Notes: generated by a model not told the origin, from the sequence alone. Positions 16,700 through 25,955 are shown, counted from the first letter of the stretch. The stretch: 58,295 nt of DNA from an uncultured Myxococcales bacterium (GCA_903919145.1 CAIXGW010000364.1:1-58295), one strand, 5' to 3'. Made by a program: numbers and translations.

Positions 16700-16840
16700 C
16701 GCGACGCGTTGAACCTTGGGGCCTTGGGATAGTCGGCGTGGCAATGTCAGACCTGCGCCTGTTTGGCCGCACGGCCCGACACCTCCCGCAAAAACCACCT
16801 GGCCCGATGCACCCCTAGGGATACACCGACTGGTTGCTGT

Positions 16841-16975
16841 TGGCGACCCAAGGCGCAGTTGTCGGCGCCGTCGAGCACGGTGTCGTTGTCCAGGCCGTTG
16901 GCCACGCCGTCGCCGTCCAGGTCGCCGTCGCAGGCATCGCACTGGCCGTCTGGGTCCAGGTCGGCCTGGGCTACG
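16841..16975 (-). pseudogene. Thrombospondin type 3 repeat fragment
   Basis: The minus strand reads ADLDPDGQCDACDGDLDGDG followed by VANGLDNDTVLDGADNCA. These Asp-rich calcium-binding repeats are common in secreted myxobacterial proteins. There is no start, signal or continuing frame, so it is a stranded fragment between hepT and an element-end repeat. Confidence 0.65.
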
Positions 16976-17459
16976 AAGCGCTAACAAGGCCTCAGGATCC
17001 TGGCTGGCTGCCAAAGGAGTCGACGCTGCGCGAACCGCCCGAGGAGCTGTTCCCGGGGGATCTCGATGACGCTGGGCTATCGGTCGAGGTGGACGGCGGC
17101 GACGAGGAGCCGGGCGAACCGTAATTTGACGAGCTGCCGGCCGAGGATTGGGTGCCATAGCTGGGAGCCTGACAGTCTGCTGGGTGGCGGAGCCTTGCGC
17201 GGATCGGGCGGATCAGCTTGAATGGACGTGAAATTTCGCGGTTGATGGTAGCGATCAGCCGGTGCAGGCTCGTCGCTGACGGCTGGGATGGTCTTGGTCG
17301 GGGGCTGCATGGCGCTGGCGGGGTGGTCTGGTGGGCGGCTGGGGTGTTTGCGGGTCTTACGCATCGAGCTTGTTTGGCTGGGGCAAGTACAGCACGCGGA
17401 CGGACGGCGCTGCCGATGGGGGCGCGCTGGCCTTTGGTTGGCACAATCTGTTTTAGGTG
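16976..17459 (+). repeat. Element-end repeat family, copy 6 (extended)
   Basis: The left part matches the coding tail of the 652-bp elements (PKESTLREPPEE), then VDGGDEEPGEP and an in-frame stop near 17124, and FDELPAEDWVP. The right 345 bases are nearly identical to 6741-7084. It is a mosaic of the two subfamilies and shows how the full coding tail was organised before it broke up. Confidence 0.8.
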
Positions 17460-17510
17460 GTTGGGGGAGCCGGCGGCAGTCCGTTGAAACCCAGCGCCCA
17501 ACAGTCCGGA

Positions 17511-17847
17511 GGGGTCAGGTACATCCTCTTTCTCGTTTTGAGGGCGTCTGACGGCGCAAGAAATGGCTCGCGCAGCTCCCCAACCGCACCGGTGCTGTTG
17601 GCCGCCCACGACTTGGCGGCGTCAAAGCCGTCGGGCGGCCCAAGTTGGCCACCTCGCAAGCCGTCGCAGTACGCGAGGTACGCCGCCCTGCTTCCAAATA
17701 CGCCCCTGCAACTCGCTAGTTTCCAGCCACGGGGGCCGTGGGGACATGCCGAGGTACGCACCGTGGCTGGTCCAGCGGAGAGCCTCGGCCTTGGGCGCTG
17801 GGATACCGAGAATGACGGAAAGGGGAAAGAGGATGTACCTGACCCCG
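17511..17847. mobile_element. Element bounded by inverted RAYT-type ends
   Basis: GGGGTCAGGTACATCC at 17511 and its complement ending at 17847 face each other and bound a 337-bp segment. The right end (17801-17847) matches 24401-24447 upstream of the truncated RAYT gene almost exactly. The minus strand inside reads SRAAYLAYCDGLRGGQLG and then PDGFDAAKSW, perhaps a transposase C-terminal remnant. The region 17460-18050 outside it holds no other gene. Confidence 0.65.
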
Positions 17848-18050
17848 TTCCCAAGTTGACGGAGGCGACCCGGGAGCCTAGGCTGGCGTGGCCCGGCCGG
17901 GAAGGCCTCCGCCGCAGGCTAGATGGCACAGGATGAGAGCCCAGAGTGGGCTCCCAGGACCAGACAGGAATTCTTCAGACTAGCCCTAGTTTGCCGAGCA
18001 ACACCCACCGATTGACCCTGCCTTTCCTGGCACAAGTTGGATAACTCACC

Positions 18051-19487
18051 ATGACGACGGTAGCGGTAGCGGGTGCTAGCGGCTTTGTAGGCTCTCAGCT
18101 TCTCCCCCGGCTTGCCACGGAATTCTCAGTGGTGGGCCTGGCGCGGCGCTCGCAGCCCAGCGCGCGAGGGGTTGAGTGGCGTGCGTGCGACCTCTTCTCA
18201 GCCCGCAGCACTCTGGATGCGCTGCGTGGTGTGGACGTCGCCATCTACTTGGTCCACTCGATGATGCCGTCATCGCGATTGTTTCAAGGCGATTTTCATG
18301 ACACAGACCTGTTGCTGGCTGACAACTTCGCCCGAGCTTGTGCGACGCAAGGCGTCAAGCAAATCGTCTACCTGGGTGGCTTGATCCCGCGAACGGGCTT
18401 TGTGAGCAAGCACCTGGAGAGTCGGGAGGAAGTGGAGGGCGTCCTCCAGGCTTCGGGCATCCCAGTGACCTGTCTGCGCGCTGGCATGGTGGTCGGCCCA
18501 GGCGGAAGTTCATTCGAAATTCTTAGGTCTTTAGTAAGTCGGCTGCCCTGGATGATCCTGCCCAAGTGGACGCAGAGCCTTGGTCAAGCCATCTTCATCG
18601 ACGACATCGTGAACGTCTTGAAGGCGGCTGTTCTCAACCCAGAGATGATGGGCCAGACCTTTGACGCCGTGAACGGTGAGACCCTGACCTATGAGCTGCT
18701 GTTGCGCCAAACGGCCAATGCGCTTGGCAAGCGACGCTGGATGCGCTCCGTGCCCATCTCCTCCACCAGTTTTTCCAAGCGCTGGGTGCAACTTTTTAGC
18801 GGAGCGTCCTTTGAGCTGGTGTCGCCGCTGATTGACAGCCTACAGTGCGACCTGCCGCAAGTCAGTCCTGCGCCGGCCATTGCCCCGCTGATCCGCTTTC
18901 CTACTTTTGCGAGCATGCTGACGGAGACCTTGAGGCGCTCGCCCGCTGCAGCGCCGACCCGGCCTGTCGCCGCCCGGAAGCCAAAAAATGTGCGCTCCAT
19001 CCAGAGGTTGCCCGCACTACCACAGGTCGACAGCCGGCGCATCACCAGCGAGTATATGGCCTGGCTGCCGCGGTTTTTTCGCTCGGTCATTCGGGTCAAC
19101 AGCCCAGTCCAAACGCAGCGGGTAAGTTTCTCGGTCATCGCTCTGCCGTGGCCGCTGCTGATTCTGGAGCACATTGACCAAGATCCGGGAGGTGACCGGG
19201 ACAAGCTTCATATTGTCGGCGGGTTCTTGACCAAGACCACCACCACTGGCTGGCTGGAGTTTCGCCAGATCGCCAACCGCCGCTATACCATTGCAGCGAT
19301 TCATGAATTCGTGCCAGCCTTGCCATGGCTCGTCTACATTCTGACGCAGGCACCTCTGCACGCTTGGGTAATGTATCATTTTGGACTGCACCTGGGGCGC
19401 GTGGCGCAAAGTCCAGGTCTGGCGCTGGCGTTATCCGGTGTGACCAAGGAGGACAAGCATGTGGATGTCACTGCTGAAGAGCGCTGA
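18051..19487 (+). CDS. NAD(P)-binding SDR/NmrA-like protein with extra C-terminal domain
   Basis: This 478-residue protein starts with a Rossmann motif VAVAGASGFVGSQLL (GxxGxxG). GVDVAIYLVHSM and QIVYLGGL follow, typical of atypical SDRs that act on NAD(P)H. From about residue 350 a second domain begins that is rich in aromatic residues (SVIALPWPLLILEHI, TTTTGWLEFRQIANRRYT). I recognise it only as a recurring C-terminal partner in such proteins. The stop lies 28 bases inside the next gene, so they form an operon with the downstream CrtI-like gene a likely third member. Confidence 0.8.
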   Translation: MTTVAVAGASGFVGSQLLPRLATEFSVVGLARRSQPSARGVEWRACDLFSARSTLDALRGVDVAIYLVHSMMPSSRLFQGDFHDTDLLLADNFARACATQGVKQIVYLGGLIPRTGFVSKHLESREEVEGVLQASGIPVTCLRAGMVVGPGGSSFEILRSLVSRLPWMILPKWTQSLGQAIFIDDIVNVLKAAVLNPEMMGQTFDAVNGETLTYELLLRQTANALGKRRWMRSVPISSTSFSKRWVQLFSGASFELVSPLIDSLQCDLPQVSPAPAIAPLIRFPTFASMLTETLRRSPAAAPTRPVAARKPKNVRSIQRLPALPQVDSRRITSEYMAWLPRFFRSVIRVNSPVQTQRVSFSVIALPWPLLILEHIDQDPGGDRDKLHIVGGFLTKTTTTGWLEFRQIANRRYTIAAIHEFVPALPWLVYILTQAPLHAWVMYHFGLHLGRVAQSPGLALALSGVTKEDKHVDVTAEER

Positions 19488-20196
19488 GTGGAAACCCTTT
19501 AAGGACTTGCTGTCGCCGTCATTCTTTGATGTGGTCCCGGCGACAGTTCTTCTCGGGCAAGCCTCGGCACTGGCGCGCAACTACCGCGATGGGCCGCAGT
19601 TCGAGGCAGCCAAGGCCGCGCGGTCAAGCACGCTAGTCGCTTCAGGTTTGCCAGTTTCGCTCGCACCGACTTTGCCTACAGCTAGGGCAGCTATGGACCC
19701 TCAACGGCGCGGCGCGCTGGTGCTGGAGCTGTATTTTCACCAGGTGCTGAAGGGAGGAGGAGTGCTTCTGGACCACCGCTCTACTGCATTTGCTGAGCAA
19801 GGAGACCGGCTTGTATGGAGCCCTCCTCCGGTCTTTGCCACGTTTGACCCGGACTTTCACGCAGGGTTGACCCAGCTGTATCGCGGTTTCTACGCAAGTG
19901 ACCCGGCGGCTTTCTCCGCGGGTGCCGCAATGCTGGGCCTGGGCAAAGCTGAGGACGCGATGCGCAAGCAGTTTGGTGCAGACGACCAGACGCGCGTGGT
20001 GTTTTCTTTGCGCGAGTTTCAGCACCGCTTCCATGACGTTTTTGTCGAGTGCAAGGCCACCAAGTCCAAGCTTCATCCACAGTTCATCGCGCTTGGGATT
20101 GGCCTCAGCACGCTCTACTCGCACCTGGAAGAGCTGGGAGGCACCCATGACGCCCGTGGTGCCTTTGAGCGCGCCGCGGGCATGCCGACGGCCTAG
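19459..20196 (+). CDS. Conserved-looking protein, unknown function
   Basis: This 245-residue soluble protein has no signal and no family I recognise. Distinct stretches are LVLELYFHQVLKGGGVLLDH, PVFATFDPDFHAGLTQLYRG and FSLREFQHRFHDVFVECKAT. A strong AGGAGG (19448-19453) precedes ATG 19459. The start overlaps the SDR gene by 29 bases in another frame, so the two should be translated together. The genome context suggests a shared pathway with the SDR and the FAD oxidoreductase. Confidence 0.7.
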   Translation: MWMSLLKSAEWKPFKDLLSPSFFDVVPATVLLGQASALARNYRDGPQFEAAKAARSSTLVASGLPVSLAPTLPTARAAMDPQRRGALVLELYFHQVLKGGGVLLDHRSTAFAEQGDRLVWSPPPVFATFDPDFHAGLTQLYRGFYASDPAAFSAGAAMLGLGKAEDAMRKQFGADDQTRVVFSLREFQHRFHDVFVECKATKSKLHPQFIALGIGLSTLYSHLEELGGTHDARGAFERAAGMPTA

Positions 20197-20550
20197 AGGA
20201 TGTTGACTGTCAAGCACTTGCTGCGCGAAGCCATGCATTCCGCCATGCTCGGTTGCCAGCCGCCCTCTTTCCTGCGACGCACTGCAGCTGCGCCTCCGCC
20301 GTGAGACGACTGTCCGCTCACGCCCATGGACTGGGCCTTTCGCAGCCGAAACAGTGACCTCCAGCGAAGCAATGTGCGGGCCGCGCCGAGGATGGCTAGT
20401 CTGTGGCGTCGCAGCGACGAGCAATGCGACCAAGACCGGGCCCCTTGGCCCAGAGTTTGACAGACGCTGATGGCCGGCACAGCCCTGACGCCTCCACAAG
20501 AGAGCGGCCAAGGGGCTGCTGCTCTGCCTGGAAGCGGAGGACGGGCCCTC
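20197..20550. other. Intergenic, no gene supported
   Basis: About 350 bases between the unknown protein and the CrtI-like gene. No promoter consensus, repeat or gene is evident. The frame of the CrtI-like gene is open back to 20470 but without homology. Confidence 0.4.
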
Positions 20551-22053
20551 ATGACCGCCAATTCAGCGATGCCGACTTCTGTGCCCAAGATGTTGGACGC
20601 CATCGTGATCGGCGGCGGCTTTGGCGGCCTGGGCGCCGCACTGACGCTGGCTGAGCGCGGCCAGAAGGTCTGCTTGGTGGAGAGATTGGAGTACTTGGGC
20701 GGCTGCGCAGGCACCTTCACCCGCAAGGGTCTGCGCTACGAAGCCGGCGCCACGCTCGCTGCAGGGCTAGCCCCAGGGCAGCTGTTTTCGCGGTGGATCG
20801 CGCACCACCAGCTGCAGGTCGCTGTGGAGCCTTTGGATCCCGTGGTAGAGGTGCGAGGTCCCGGGGTGCGCTTTGCCGTGCCTGCCTCCCGCGAGGCGCT
20901 GGTGGCCCTGCTGCAACAGCGAAATCCGGAGAAGGCCAGGGAGATTGAGAAGTTCTTTGACCTGCAGCGGCACGTTGCCGACGCGCTGTGGGCAGTGCTG
21001 GACGACCCAGCTTTGTTGCCGCCGCTGACCCTCAGCTCGTTGGCCCGCCATTCCCTGCGCGTTCCGCACTACCTACCGCTGCTGCGCTGGATAGGTCAGC
21101 CGTTGCAGGCGGTGCTCGCGCATTGCGGCGTCGTCAGCGTCGCGGACCTCACGTTGATGTGCGACACCGCTTGCCAGATCACCGTGCAGTGCCGCGCCAG
21201 CGAGGCGGAGGCGCCGATCGCACTCGCCACCCTGGACTATTGGTTCCGAGGCGCTGCACACGTGGTTGGAGGTATTGGCGCGCTGGCGAGTCAGCTTGGC
21301 CGGGCCATTGAACAGAGCGGCGGTGAAGTGCGCATGGGCCAGCCGGCAGTGGGGATCGAGCGATGCGCTGCTGGCTGGCAGGTGCGACTGCGCCGCGAGA
21401 CCCTTCAAGCACCGCTGCTTTTCGCCAATCTCCTGCCTGACGCGGTGGCGATGCTGCTTGGCGACAGCGACGAACTGCGAGGTCCCCTAGTTCGCCTGGA
21501 GAAGAAGCTCAAGGACAGCTGGACGACGTGCGTGCTGTACCTGCAATTGCGCCCGCCCGTCGGTTGCGGCGATGGCGCCCACCACCTTGACTTAACGAGC
21601 GATCCTAAGGACCTGACCATGGGACGCCACGTGTTTCTCTCGGTCTCTTCAGCCGCCGATGCCAAAGCGCCTGAGGGCCTGCGCACAGCCATCCTCTCTA
21701 CCCACGTGCCCATCCAGGCATGGCTCAAAGCCGCACCGCAAGAACAGGCTGCGCTGGTGGATCAGGTCTACGCACAAATGCTCCAGACTCTTGCCGACCA
21801 AGCTCCCGAGTGGCGCGCGGCCGTGGTGTCGTACCTAACCGGCTCGCCGCGCACGTGGCAGCGCTTCACTGGCCGGCCCGCTGGCAAGGTCGGTGGAGTG
21901 CCGCGCCGCGCTGGCTTGCACAACTACCTGGACCTGGGCCCCTGTCGGCTCGCCTCTGGACTGTATCTAGTTGGCGATACGGTGTTTCCCGGCCAGAGCG
22001 CCCTAGCCACGGCGCTGGGCGGGCAACGCGCCGCGACGCACGCGCTGGGATAG
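20551..22053 (+). CDS. FAD-dependent oxidoreductase, CrtI/CrtISO-like
   Basis: This protein of about 500 residues has the dinucleotide-binding motif DAIVIGGGFGGLGAALTLAE near residues 14-33, then VCLVERLEYLGGCAG, and a closing SGLYLVGDTVFPGQSALATA typical of phytoene desaturase/carotenoid isomerase-like enzymes. The middle has YWFRGAAHVVGGIGALASQL, matching the GG.. region of that family. The substrate is unknown; no carotenoid synthase gene is nearby. I chose ATG 20551 because the motif starts soon after; an earlier in-frame start is possible. Confidence 0.83.
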   Translation: MTANSAMPTSVPKMLDAIVIGGGFGGLGAALTLAERGQKVCLVERLEYLGGCAGTFTRKGLRYEAGATLAAGLAPGQLFSRWIAHHQLQVAVEPLDPVVEVRGPGVRFAVPASREALVALLQQRNPEKAREIEKFFDLQRHVADALWAVLDDPALLPPLTLSSLARHSLRVPHYLPLLRWIGQPLQAVLAHCGVVSVADLTLMCDTACQITVQCRASEAEAPIALATLDYWFRGAAHVVGGIGALASQLGRAIEQSGGEVRMGQPAVGIERCAAGWQVRLRRETLQAPLLFANLLPDAVAMLLGDSDELRGPLVRLEKKLKDSWTTCVLYLQLRPPVGCGDGAHHLDLTSDPKDLTMGRHVFLSVSSAADAKAPEGLRTAILSTHVPIQAWLKAAPQEQAALVDQVYAQMLQTLADQAPEWRAAVVSYLTGSPRTWQRFTGRPAGKVGGVPRRAGLHNYLDLGPCRLASGLYLVGDTVFPGQSALATALGGQRAATHALG

Positions 22054-22119
22054 CATAGGCTGCTGACAGCCTCGGCCCAAGAGCCTGGAGTGCGCACCTC
22101 CGCAACGCCGAGCCGCTGA

Positions 22120-22977
22120 ACACCATGCGCGTGCAAGAGCCCCCTGTGCCAGTTTGCGCACCGCTGGTGCGACGACGCGGTGCTGCGCATCGATAAGGTG
22201 CTCCAACGCAAGGGCTGGCAGGACCGTCTGAGCCTGCCCCCGCGAAGGAGGCTGTCGCAGAAGCTGAGGTTCTTTGATTTGGCGGATGGCAAGTCGGCGG
22301 GCGAATGGAAGGCGCCGGATCGGGTGCCCTCGCTGTGTGTCAGCGGCGATGCGCAGACTCTATACGTCGAGACGGAAGGTGCGACTTGGCTGCGGTTGGA
22401 CGGCAAGGGCGCTGCCAGCCCAGCCCCCAAGCTGCCGGCGAAGTGTCCGCGGTTCTTCGGCAACGGCGGGTTTATGCCCGGCCAGTCGCCGTGCCAGAGC
22501 ACCGACTATCGCGGTAACCGGCTGCCCTACACGCCGCCGTCACCCGCCGATGGCGTCCACATCAGAGATTTTTCTGCGGGGGTCTGTGCGACCGACGGCC
22601 AACTGGGGCTGCTGCTCGGGCGCAGCAACGGTGCGGGATCGCAGCACGCCGCGCTAGCCGCAGTGGATCTGGTACACCCCGAAAAGCCGCTGTGGCGCCT
22701 GGATCTAGTCGAACGCACTCTTGAATTCTCGATCAAAGGTGAGTCGGGCGTGGCCATTGTGGCGGGCCGCGGCATCGTGTACTTCGTCCAGGGCGAGACC
22801 GCGTTCCTGCAGGCCTACGACCTGAACTCGGGCCAACTGCTTTGGTCGCAGCCGATGCCCTTGTCTTGACGGATGTTCACTTCGCCGGTCGCCATCTACG
22901 TTGAAATCCGTAGTGAGCGTCTAAAGGTGCGCAGCCCGCAAGATGGCAAGCTGCTGGGGACTCAACTGGTCAGGTAG
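22120..22977 (+). pseudogene. PQQ/WD-like beta-propeller gene, 5' truncated with one internal stop
   Basis: The frame encodes part of a PQQ-type beta-propeller (FFDLADGKSAGEWKAPDRV, YVETEGATWLRLDGKG, FLQAYDLNSGQLLWSQPMP). A single TGA at 22867-22869 interrupts it. The same frame then continues SPVAIYVEIRSERLKVRS and PQDGKLLGTQLVR to a natural-looking stop at 22975-22977. There is no credible start or signal at the left; CQFAHRWCDDAVLRID begins mid-protein after a stop at 22117. The gene is therefore damaged at both places. The first part alone gives 229 residues from GTG 22180. Confidence 0.65.
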
Positions 22978-23085
22978 GCGTCGAGAGCGGGTGGACAACC
23001 GTGGATGGTCCCGGGCACCCTCCGGGCAGCCGATGACGCAGGGTCGATGGCCTCGCTCGTTGGCACACTCCTAGAGGTCCCAACG

Positions 23086-24030
23086 ATGCGCGCCACAACT
23101 ATCACTATCGCCAGCATTCTATTACTGATGTTAAGCGCTTGCGCCGCTGACCCAGGTCCACCCGTGGCAGCCGGGGGTGCTGGGGCCACCGACAGCAGCG
23201 ACAGTGCAAGCACAGCAGTGGACAGCGCAGACGCAGCCACCGCGACGGCCCAGGCGCTGAACCTCCATTTGCGGCCAGGGTTTCTCAACATCGCCCACCG
23301 CGGTGGCGGCAAGCTCGCGCCGGAAGAGACGCTGCAAGCCTACAAAAACGCCATTGCCGTCGGGGCGGATGTCATAGAGTATTATTTTCACAGCACTTTT
23401 CACGGTGCGTTGGTCTGCATGCACGACAGCACCGTGGACCGCACGACCGACGGGACCGGCAAAATTACCGCCTTGACCCTGGAACAACTGCGCAACCTGG
23501 ATGCCGGGTATGACTTCAGCCAGGATGGCGGCAAGACGTTTCCGTTCCGCGGCAAGGGTATCCGGGTTGCGACGCTGGACGAATTCCTGCAGAGCTACCC
23601 AGCAGGTGGCTATGCGATTGAAATCAAGCAGTCAGACCCGCCGATTGCCGCGCAGGTGGTCCAGGCGATTGTGACGCATCAGGCCCTGGATCAGACCGTT
23701 GTGGCCAGTTTCAACGACCAGACCATAGCTGAAGTGCGGGCCCTGGAGCCAAAGCTCACCACCGCACTGGCCCTTGGCGAAATGCTGGCGCTCGCTGGGC
23801 TTTCTGACGCTGACGAGGCCGTGTATGTGCCGCCAGCGCTGGTGATTCAGGCGCCGACCGGCCAGCTGGAGGCGGCGGTCTTGGTTGGGCGCGCGCATCG
23901 CCTCGGCATGAAGGTGCAGTTCTGGACGGTGAACGATCCCAAGGAGATGCAGGTGCTGATGGCTGCGGGGGCAGATGGGATCTTTACGGATGACCCGGCC
24001 AAGCTGGCTCAGGTGAACGTGGGCAAGTAG
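23086..24030 (+). CDS. Glycerophosphodiester phosphodiesterase (GDPD) lipoprotein
   Basis: This 314-residue lipoprotein has lipobox LSAC (Cys19) and an Ala/Asp/Ser-rich linker to residue 60. The GDPD barrel starts at NIAHRGGG (His71-Arg72) and carries MHDSTVDRTTDGTG (His113 is the second catalytic His). Such enzymes cut glycerophosphodiesters to glycerol 3-phosphate and an alcohol. The metal-site block reads DVIEYYFHS, with Tyr where many members have Asp in ELD, so metal binding may differ. ATG 23086 follows AGAGG. The protein should sit in the outer membrane or periplasm. Confidence 0.88.
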   Translation: MRATTITIASILLLMLSACAADPGPPVAAGGAGATDSSDSASTAVDSADAATATAQALNLHLRPGFLNIAHRGGGKLAPEETLQAYKNAIAVGADVIEYYFHSTFHGALVCMHDSTVDRTTDGTGKITALTLEQLRNLDAGYDFSQDGGKTFPFRGKGIRVATLDEFLQSYPAGGYAIEIKQSDPPIAAQVVQAIVTHQALDQTVVASFNDQTIAEVRALEPKLTTALALGEMLALAGLSDADEAVYVPPALVIQAPTGQLEAAVLVGRAHRLGMKVQFWTVNDPKEMQVLMAAGADGIFTDDPAKLAQVNVGK

Positions 24031-24392
24031 CGGCCTTTAATTAGCGCAGGGCTGCTCAACAGTGGACACCTGCCCGAGGCCATCGGCAGATAGCCGCCGC
24101 GGAACAGCGGGCCATCCCAGGGATGCAACCGATCGAGGCGTTGCGAATAGCTGCCACCGAGGTGCCGCATCGCGCGCGGCAGGTCGCCACCTACCGACTC
24201 GAGCATCAGGTGGTAGTGGTTGGGCATCAGCGCAAAACCGTCCACGCGGACGCCGAAGGGATCGGGAAACTCAACAAAAAAGCTAAGAAATATGGTGCGC
24301 GACTCGTCGTCGAGTAAGATGGGCTCGCGGCGGGCACTGTGGTTCATGGCGTGGTCGTGGGCGCCGGCGAAGTCAAGTCTGGGGAAGCGCAT
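24009..24392 (-). pseudogene. Truncated REP-associated tyrosine transposase (RAYT)
   Basis: This 127-residue frame matches the N-terminal part of the Y1/RAYT family. It has MRFPRLDFAGAHDHAMNHSA, FVEFPDPFGVRVDGFALMPN with the HUH motif in NHYHLMLE, and GPLFRGGY. After that the family sequence is lost and 22 unrelated residues follow, so the later part, including the usual RYxxxNP region, is missing. The start ATG 24392 lies just inside a copy of the RAYT-type end repeat (24401-24447). The stop overlaps the 3' end of the GDPD gene on the other strand. Confidence 0.8.
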
Positions 24393-24400
24393 GGGCGCGG

Positions 24401-24447
24401 GGATACCGCAAATGACGGAAAGGGGAAAGAGGACGTACCTGACCCCT
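24401..24447 (-). repeat. RAYT-type end upstream of the transposase gene
   Basis: This 47-base segment matches 17801-17847 at nearly every position (GGATACCG, then AATGACGGAAAGGGGAAAGA, then a GACGTACCTGACCCC end). It lies directly before the RAYT start codon, linking the dispersed repeat to this transposase. Confidence 0.78.
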
Positions 24448-25519
24448 AACCCTGCGCGGCCCAAGCGTGCACCAGCGGCGCCAGCAGCGAGCGGTCGCGG
24501 CTGGCGCTCCACCGCGCAAACACCCACACGCCGCCAATCTGGGTGGGCTCGATAGCCCCGGCCGCCCACCCCGCAGCAATGTCGGGGTCTTGGGTAATGG
24601 CCTTGGCCGAGTCGGTCAGGTGCCAGGCCTTGGTCTCTGCCAGCGGCTTGGCCGGGTCCAGAATCTCGGGGTCGGTACCCGCCGGCCCGCCCGCGTCATC
24701 GGGATGCAGCAGCACATAGTGCGACGCCACAGTATCGTCGTAGGTGCCGGTCTTTAGCATGACCACAAAGTTGCTGCGCTGCCCCGGCGTCAGGCTGCGG
24801 TAGGCCCGAACCAGCGGCGACGTATGGGCAAATTGCTTGGGCCAGCCCGGCTCGCCCGGCAGGTACTCTTCCTTGAGGCACAGCTGCACCGCGCCCTCCG
24901 TCACTTCGGCGACCAGGTCGGCATACAAGGTCGTCATCGAAAGCCCGCACAGCGTGTAGTAGTACAGGTCGTGGGCCATGCTGTTGAGAGTCTTGGGCGT
25001 CCATGCTGGCTTGGCCGCAGGTGCCAACAGCCGCAGGATCATGGCAAAGCAGGTCAGCTGGCAGCCTTCGTTGGCGATGTTGTTGCCGTCTTCAAACTCG
25101 CGCAGCAGCGACCCGGCATCGGCTTTGGTCTCGCCGTTGAATTGCATGGCGGCCTTGATGACAAGGGCGCGATCCCACATCAGCTCGGCGCCCCACTTGG
25201 GGTCGTCTTGGCGAAACGGCAAGCCCGTCACGTCCAGCGCGGGCCCCGTCGGCGCGACGTAGCCGGGGGGCCCCTGGGCCGCGCCCGCATCGGCGGTTGG
25301 TGGGCAAGGCGAAGTGCTGTCAGCGGAATCGGCGGATCCTTGGGCTGCGGCATCCGCGCCAGCACTGCCCGGACTCGCCGTGGCTTTGGCACAGCCGGCG
25401 GCCAGCGACGTCAGCCCCACGCCGGCGCCAGCCGCCAGCGCACCGTGCAAGAACTGCCGGCGCGAGGCCAGGCAAGCCGTGCTGTCCATAGTCTTTAACG
25501 CAAGGGTCTTTGGTTTCAT
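24446..25519 (-). CDS. Tat-exported lipoprotein with C39-like peptidase fold
   Basis: This 357-residue protein has a twin-arginine signal (SRRQFLHGALAAGAGVGLTS, Arg20-21) followed by lipobox LAAGC (Cys43). The mature part has NEGCQLTCFAMIL (candidate catalytic Cys153), ASHYVLLH (His267) and EILDPAKPL (Asp288). This Cys-His-Asp order fits papain-like C39_2-type peptidases. Its target is unknown. An ATG ten codons later (25489) is also possible. The first 40 residues after the lipid anchor form an Ala/Asp/Ser linker typical for the organism. Confidence 0.75.
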   Translation of the reverse strand: MKPKTLALKTMDSTACLASRRQFLHGALAAGAGVGLTSLAAGCAKATASPGSAGADAAAQGSADSADSTSPCPPTADAGAAQGPPGYVAPTGPALDVTGLPFRQDDPKWGAELMWDRALVIKAAMQFNGETKADAGSLLREFEDGNNIANEGCQLTCFAMILRLLAPAAKPAWTPKTLNSMAHDLYYYTLCGLSMTTLYADLVAEVTEGAVQLCLKEEYLPGEPGWPKQFAHTSPLVRAYRSLTPGQRSNFVVMLKTGTYDDTVASHYVLLHPDDAGGPAGTDPEILDPAKPLAETKAWHLTDSAKAITQDPDIAAGWAAGAIEPTQIGGVWVFARWSASRDRSLLAPLVHAWAAQG

Positions 25520-25955
25520 GGGGCTCCGCTGGGGGCTCGGGTTCGGGGTCAGGGTCGCCACAGGTCAGGGGATGTGGAGCTGAAGCATCGGGGGCGCGAC
25601 AAAGAGGCCCGGCTGCGCGGGCTTGGCGTCGAGCATCGCACGGAATGTCTGGCTTGAGAATCAGCGGGATCCTTGCTGGCGGCTGGCGCGCGGCCACCGG
25701 CTTGGCGGTAGGTGCAGCGGGATGCCGGTGCGGCTGGCTTCCGGCGCCAGCGCGGTGTTGGCAGCGACCGATCTTGACCACGGGCACGGCTTGGGTAACA
25801 TAGCCCTACATCTCCAGAAGGCCGACCATGCACTGACTCATCCTAGTTGCTGCGCCACAGGCTCCGACAAGGCCCCGGCGCCTCCAAGGCGCCTCCGCGC
25901 TAGCCAGAGGCGCCAACCGGCTCAAGAAACTTCAGGCGACTGGCCAATCTGACGA
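25520..25955. other. Intergenic, no gene supported
   Basis: The region lies between two minus-strand genes and holds a GGAATGTCTGGC half-site (25642) like the REP palindrome at 3478. No family-like open frame is present. It should contain the promoter of the C39-like gene. Confidence 0.4.
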
